Below are positions 61,744 through 64,000 of a stretch of DNA of 64,000 bases, piece by piece. The DNA is from CAWKPF01 sp963851415. Lineage in GTDB: Bacteria > Acidobacteriota > Thermoanaerobaculia > Multivoradales > Multivoraceae. The DNA is taken from the NCBI GenBank assembly GCA_963851415.1, contig CAWKPF010000003.1:186001-250000 (forward strand), written 5' to 3'. The position numbers were made by a program, and so were the translations under genes. The notes under the pieces are model-generated. The model was given only the letters and a program-made list of their open reading frames with translations, was not told the origin of the DNA and did not search any database. Each line of letters starts with the position of its first letter. The stretch's first letter is position 1.

Positions 61744-63558
61744 TCAAGGCTCCGGCGTCTCACCTTCGCGGCGTGCTGCCGGCTCCTCGCTGGCGGGCGT
61801 GGTTTGCACCGCTGCCTGGGCGAGCGGACCCAGTTCGCCGTCGAGGAGTCCGTGCAAGAGGCGTCCGACGATCTCGGCGGCGATCTGCTCTCGGTCGGCC
61901 GAAGGGGGCGGCTCGGGTGGGGTCGTGCGATCGACGGGCTGCTCTCCTCCGGCGGAGGATGCCTGGCTCAGGCCGCCGAACTGTCTGAGGGTACGCCAGT
62001 AGTCGAGGCGGTCGCGACACTCGAGGGCGAGGCGTCGACTGACCGCGAGGCGGTGCAGCTGGGGCGGGTGCCCGTCGCTTGCGTTGTCGAAGGCCCAGAG
62101 ATAGGGCACGGCGTGCCCGGCATCGGACTCGTCGAGCTCGAGCCAGCGTGGCAGGGACACCAGTTCACTGGCTGCCAGGTCGGGTTCGATCGCCAGGAAG
62201 TCGTCGCTGCGCCGCTCGCGCTCCAGCGAGTAGTCGGCATAGGTGTAGGCGAGCTCGAGGGGCTCGGTGGCCTCGCCGTTCGCGGTGTCGACCTCGAGGG
62301 ACGCAGTCAGCCAGTCGCCAACGGGCGCCGGGTTGCCCCCCAGGTCGAAACGATCCGTCCAGTTCGCTCCGGCTTCGGGGTCGAACAGGAAGAGGGGGTG
62401 GGCGCGGGCCTCGATCGCTGCCTCACCCGGATCGGCGGCCAGAACGTGCAGAGAGGCTCGGGTACCGTCGAGCGCTCGCTCGAAGCCGCTGCGGACGTGC
62501 TCCGGTGCGGCCGGAGAGCTCTGGTGGACGAGTGCCTCACGATGCCCCAGTCCGAGATAGCCTGGCTCGAAACGAAAGCCGGATCGGTCGGTGCTGCCCG
62601 GGCTCGCCGCGGGCTCGACGACGACGATCACCTGCACCGGACGGCCGGAGAGCAGGAGCTGCGACAGGGATGCCATGCCGGTCCCGGCGACGTGATCGGC
62701 GGAGACGAGGGCGATGACCGTGGGCAACAGGTCGAGCTCGCTGCGGTGAAAGGCCTGCCAGTCGAAGTGCTCGAGTGCGACGTCGTGGCGCTGGGGAACG
62801 TACTCGCCATCGAGTTCGAGTCGCGCCACTCGCAGGGCCGCGATCCGCGCCGCGGTTCGCGCCGCCTGGTCGTCGAAACACTGAGCGGCGACGACGCAGG
62901 GCTGGGCGGCGAGCTGGAGTCGAGAGTTTCCGCTCGAAGAGAGCCCGTAGCGCTCGGCGAGATCGGTTTCGCAGATCACGCGAATCGGACGCTCTTGATC
63001 GGTCGTCTGTGATCCGGTGTCGCCCGGGGATTCGGAAGAACCGTTGCCGTTCTCCAGCCGACCCAGTGCGAGCTCGAGCCGCGCGCGCCGTTCCGGCTCG
63101 AGAGGCTTGGCGGCGGTCGTACTCTTGACCCGGGCGGCGAGCTCCGAGGGATCGAGGAAACGCGTCGCCAGGTCTCCCAGGCCGTGTGCCAGCCTCTGTC
63201 CCTCGCCGTTACTCGACGGGGAAGACCCATCGGCCTCGAGTCGAGTGCGCAGGTTGCGAATCACGGGCGCTGCCTCGGCGTCGAATCGCGCTCGGCTCCG
63301 GTTGCCTCGCTCGGCTGCGCCCTCGACCAGCGTGCGCAGGGTAGAGGACAGGTCTCCGAGAGACTGGGCCTGACCCCCGGTGGCCTGCGAGGAGCACCGT
63401 GGGAACGCCGAGCGGTATCGTGGCACCGGCGCTGGATCCGCCGTGTCGGCGCCGGCAGCGCCGCCTTCGTAGTGAAACCTTCGGAGTTTCGCCAGCGCTT
63501 CCACACTGGGGTCCGAGGCTCTGGGGAGTCTGGGTCGAGGAGACGGTTGTTCAGACAT
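61744..63558 (-). CDS. PFOR-like protein with degenerate TPP-binding region
   Basis: A 604-residue cytoplasmic protein I cannot place in a named family. Residues 268-412 read like domain VI of pyruvate:ferredoxin oxidoreductase: SELDLLPTVIALVSADHV, LLLSGRPVQVIVVVE, GYLGLGHREALVHQSS, then HPLFLFDPEAG. The TPP motif GDGxxYxIG is not present (SADHVAGTGM instead). N- and C-terminal parts are low-complexity, acidic or Pro-rich. It lies 53 bp after the end of an OFOR beta subunit gene and probably shares its operon. Confidence 0.55.
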   Translation of the reverse strand: MSEQPSPRPRLPRASDPSVEALAKLRRFHYEGGAAGADTADPAPVPRYRSAFPRCSSQATGGQAQSLGDLSSTLRTLVEGAAERGNRSRARFDAEAAPVIRNLRTRLEADGSSPSSNGEGQRLAHGLGDLATRFLDPSELAARVKSTTAAKPLEPERRARLELALGRLENGNGSSESPGDTGSQTTDQERPIRVICETDLAERYGLSSSGNSRLQLAAQPCVVAAQCFDDQAARTAARIAALRVARLELDGEYVPQRHDVALEHFDWQAFHRSELDLLPTVIALVSADHVAGTGMASLSQLLLSGRPVQVIVVVEPAASPGSTDRSGFRFEPGYLGLGHREALVHQSSPAAPEHVRSGFERALDGTRASLHVLAADPGEAAIEARAHPLFLFDPEAGANWTDRFDLGGNPAPVGDWLTASLEVDTANGEATEPLELAYTYADYSLERERRSDDFLAIEPDLAASELVSLPRWLELDESDAGHAVPYLWAFDNASDGHPPQLHRLAVSRRLALECRDRLDYWRTLRQFGGLSQASSAGGEQPVDRTTPPEPPPSADREQIAAEIVGRLLHGLLDGELGPLAQAAVQTTPASEEPAARREGETPEP

Positions 63559-63611
63559 CGGGTGCTCGATTGTGGAGGAAAAGGCCTCTGGGCGGAGGAT
63601 CGTGGTCGAGG

Positions 63612-64000
63612 TCAGATGGCAAAGCGGTCGATCTGCCTCTCGACAGCCATCAGTCTTTGCTCGGCGCTCATGTCGAGGCCTCGCTCGGTGAAGGTCTCGT
63701 AGATCGGAGCTTCGGGGTTGCAGTAGAAGAGCCCGAGCGCGATCTGCTCGCCGGCTTCCTCGTCGCTTCCGCTGGCCAGCGCCCGGGCGCGGGAGAGATC
63801 GCTCGGGTCATGAACGGTCTTGTGGGGGAAGAAACGCTCGACTTTCTCGTCGATCGGAACGCCCTGCTCGTGGTCGAGCAGGATCATCTTGTCGGGGTCG
63901 TTTCGCATCTCGTCGAAGATGTGCTCGGTATAGGTGGGGCAGCGCTGCAGGATGTGCACGAAGCTCAGTCCGCGATGATCGTAGGCGCGGCGCAGCGTGT
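63612..64000 (-). CDS. 2-oxoacid:ferredoxin oxidoreductase beta subunit, 5' end off the window
   Basis: The frame is open to the right edge: RGLSFVHILQRCPTYTEHIFDE followed by NDPDKMILLDHEQGVPIDEKVE, as in the C-terminal part of 2-oxoacid:acceptor oxidoreductase beta subunits (e.g. KorB/OforB). About 128 C-terminal residues are visible. It would carry the TPP site in the missing N-terminal part. The PFOR-like gene follows. Confidence 0.9.
   Translation of the reverse strand, partial: TLRRAYDHRGLSFVHILQRCPTYTEHIFDEMRNDPDKMILLDHEQGVPIDEKVERFFPHKTVHDPSDLSRARALASGSDEEAGEQIALGLFYCNPEAPIYETFTERGLDMSAEQRLMAVERQIDRFAI

Noticed and set aside
1..64000. tRNA, rRNA, CRISPR, prophage or toxin-antitoxin loci
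   Set aside because: I looked through the gaps and gene list and saw no support for any of these.

Overview
The window is high-GC bacterial DNA with dense, short-spaced genes on both strands. Two large orphan permeases with MacB/FtsX architecture (the 'ADOP' type) and a long run of secreted amidohydrolases and peptidases point to the Acidobacteriota, perhaps a Thermoanaerobaculia-like lineage. This is inference from gene content; no rRNA or tRNA gene is visible to test it, and I saw no CRISPR array, prophage or complete insertion sequence.

Region by region. 1-2.5 kb: an ADOP permease cut by the window edge, then a small FHA protein. 2.9-8.2 kb: two tandem secreted cysteine-containing paralogues of unknown family, transcribed away from a PAS/sigma-54 activator; the gap between them carries a near-perfect sigma-54 promoter and an upstream palindrome. 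8.3-12.8 kb: a Tat-exported NIPSNAP protein, a TPR lipoprotein, a glycosyltransferase and a SMUG1-type uracil-DNA glycosylase. 12.9-28.9 kb: a 16-kb run of ten plus-strand genes, several with ATGA/GTGA overlaps: three amidohydrolase-fold proteins (only the middle one keeps the metal-binding HxH), an N-acyl-D-amino-acid deacylase relative, an S10 serine carboxypeptidase, a second ADOP permease, a penicillin-acylase-type lipoprotein, a fused DppD-DppF ATPase, a uridine-phosphorylase-family enzyme and a ferredoxin/double-CDGSH iron-sulfur protein. Together they suggest export of hydrolases for peptides, N-acyl amino acids or amides, followed by uptake. 28.9-36.5 kb: an AraC/GyrI regulator divergent from a VOC protein, YggX, PBP4, an HpaI-type aldolase, a flippase and EttA.

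36.5-38.4 kb: a three-copy tandem array of a secreted family, with one intact and two decayed copies. 38.6-44.2 kb: a P-loop kinase-like protein, a VOC protein, a two-gene ABC transporter, a monooxygenase-fold gene interrupted in frame by a 276-bp insert with 19-bp perfect terminal inverted repeats, and a frameshifted amidohydrolase. 44.3-53.2 kb: acyl-CoA dehydrogenase, SDR and GNAT genes (overlapping), three small secreted proteins, a YwiC-like membrane protein overlapping an antisense STAS-like gene, a LIC_10091-like protein and a PHP-domain protein. 53.2-64.0 kb: 5-formyl-THF cyclo-ligase, HrpB helicase, an SLC13/TrkA-C transporter, a REP-like palindrome between convergent genes, a putative copper-type TonB receptor with a Cys/His-rich partner, a cupin, and a degenerate PFOR-like protein behind the end of a 2-oxoacid:ferredoxin oxidoreductase beta subunit that runs off the window.

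The most promising leads are the sigma-54-controlled secreted paralogue pair, the in-frame terminal-repeat element, and the decayed tandem array.
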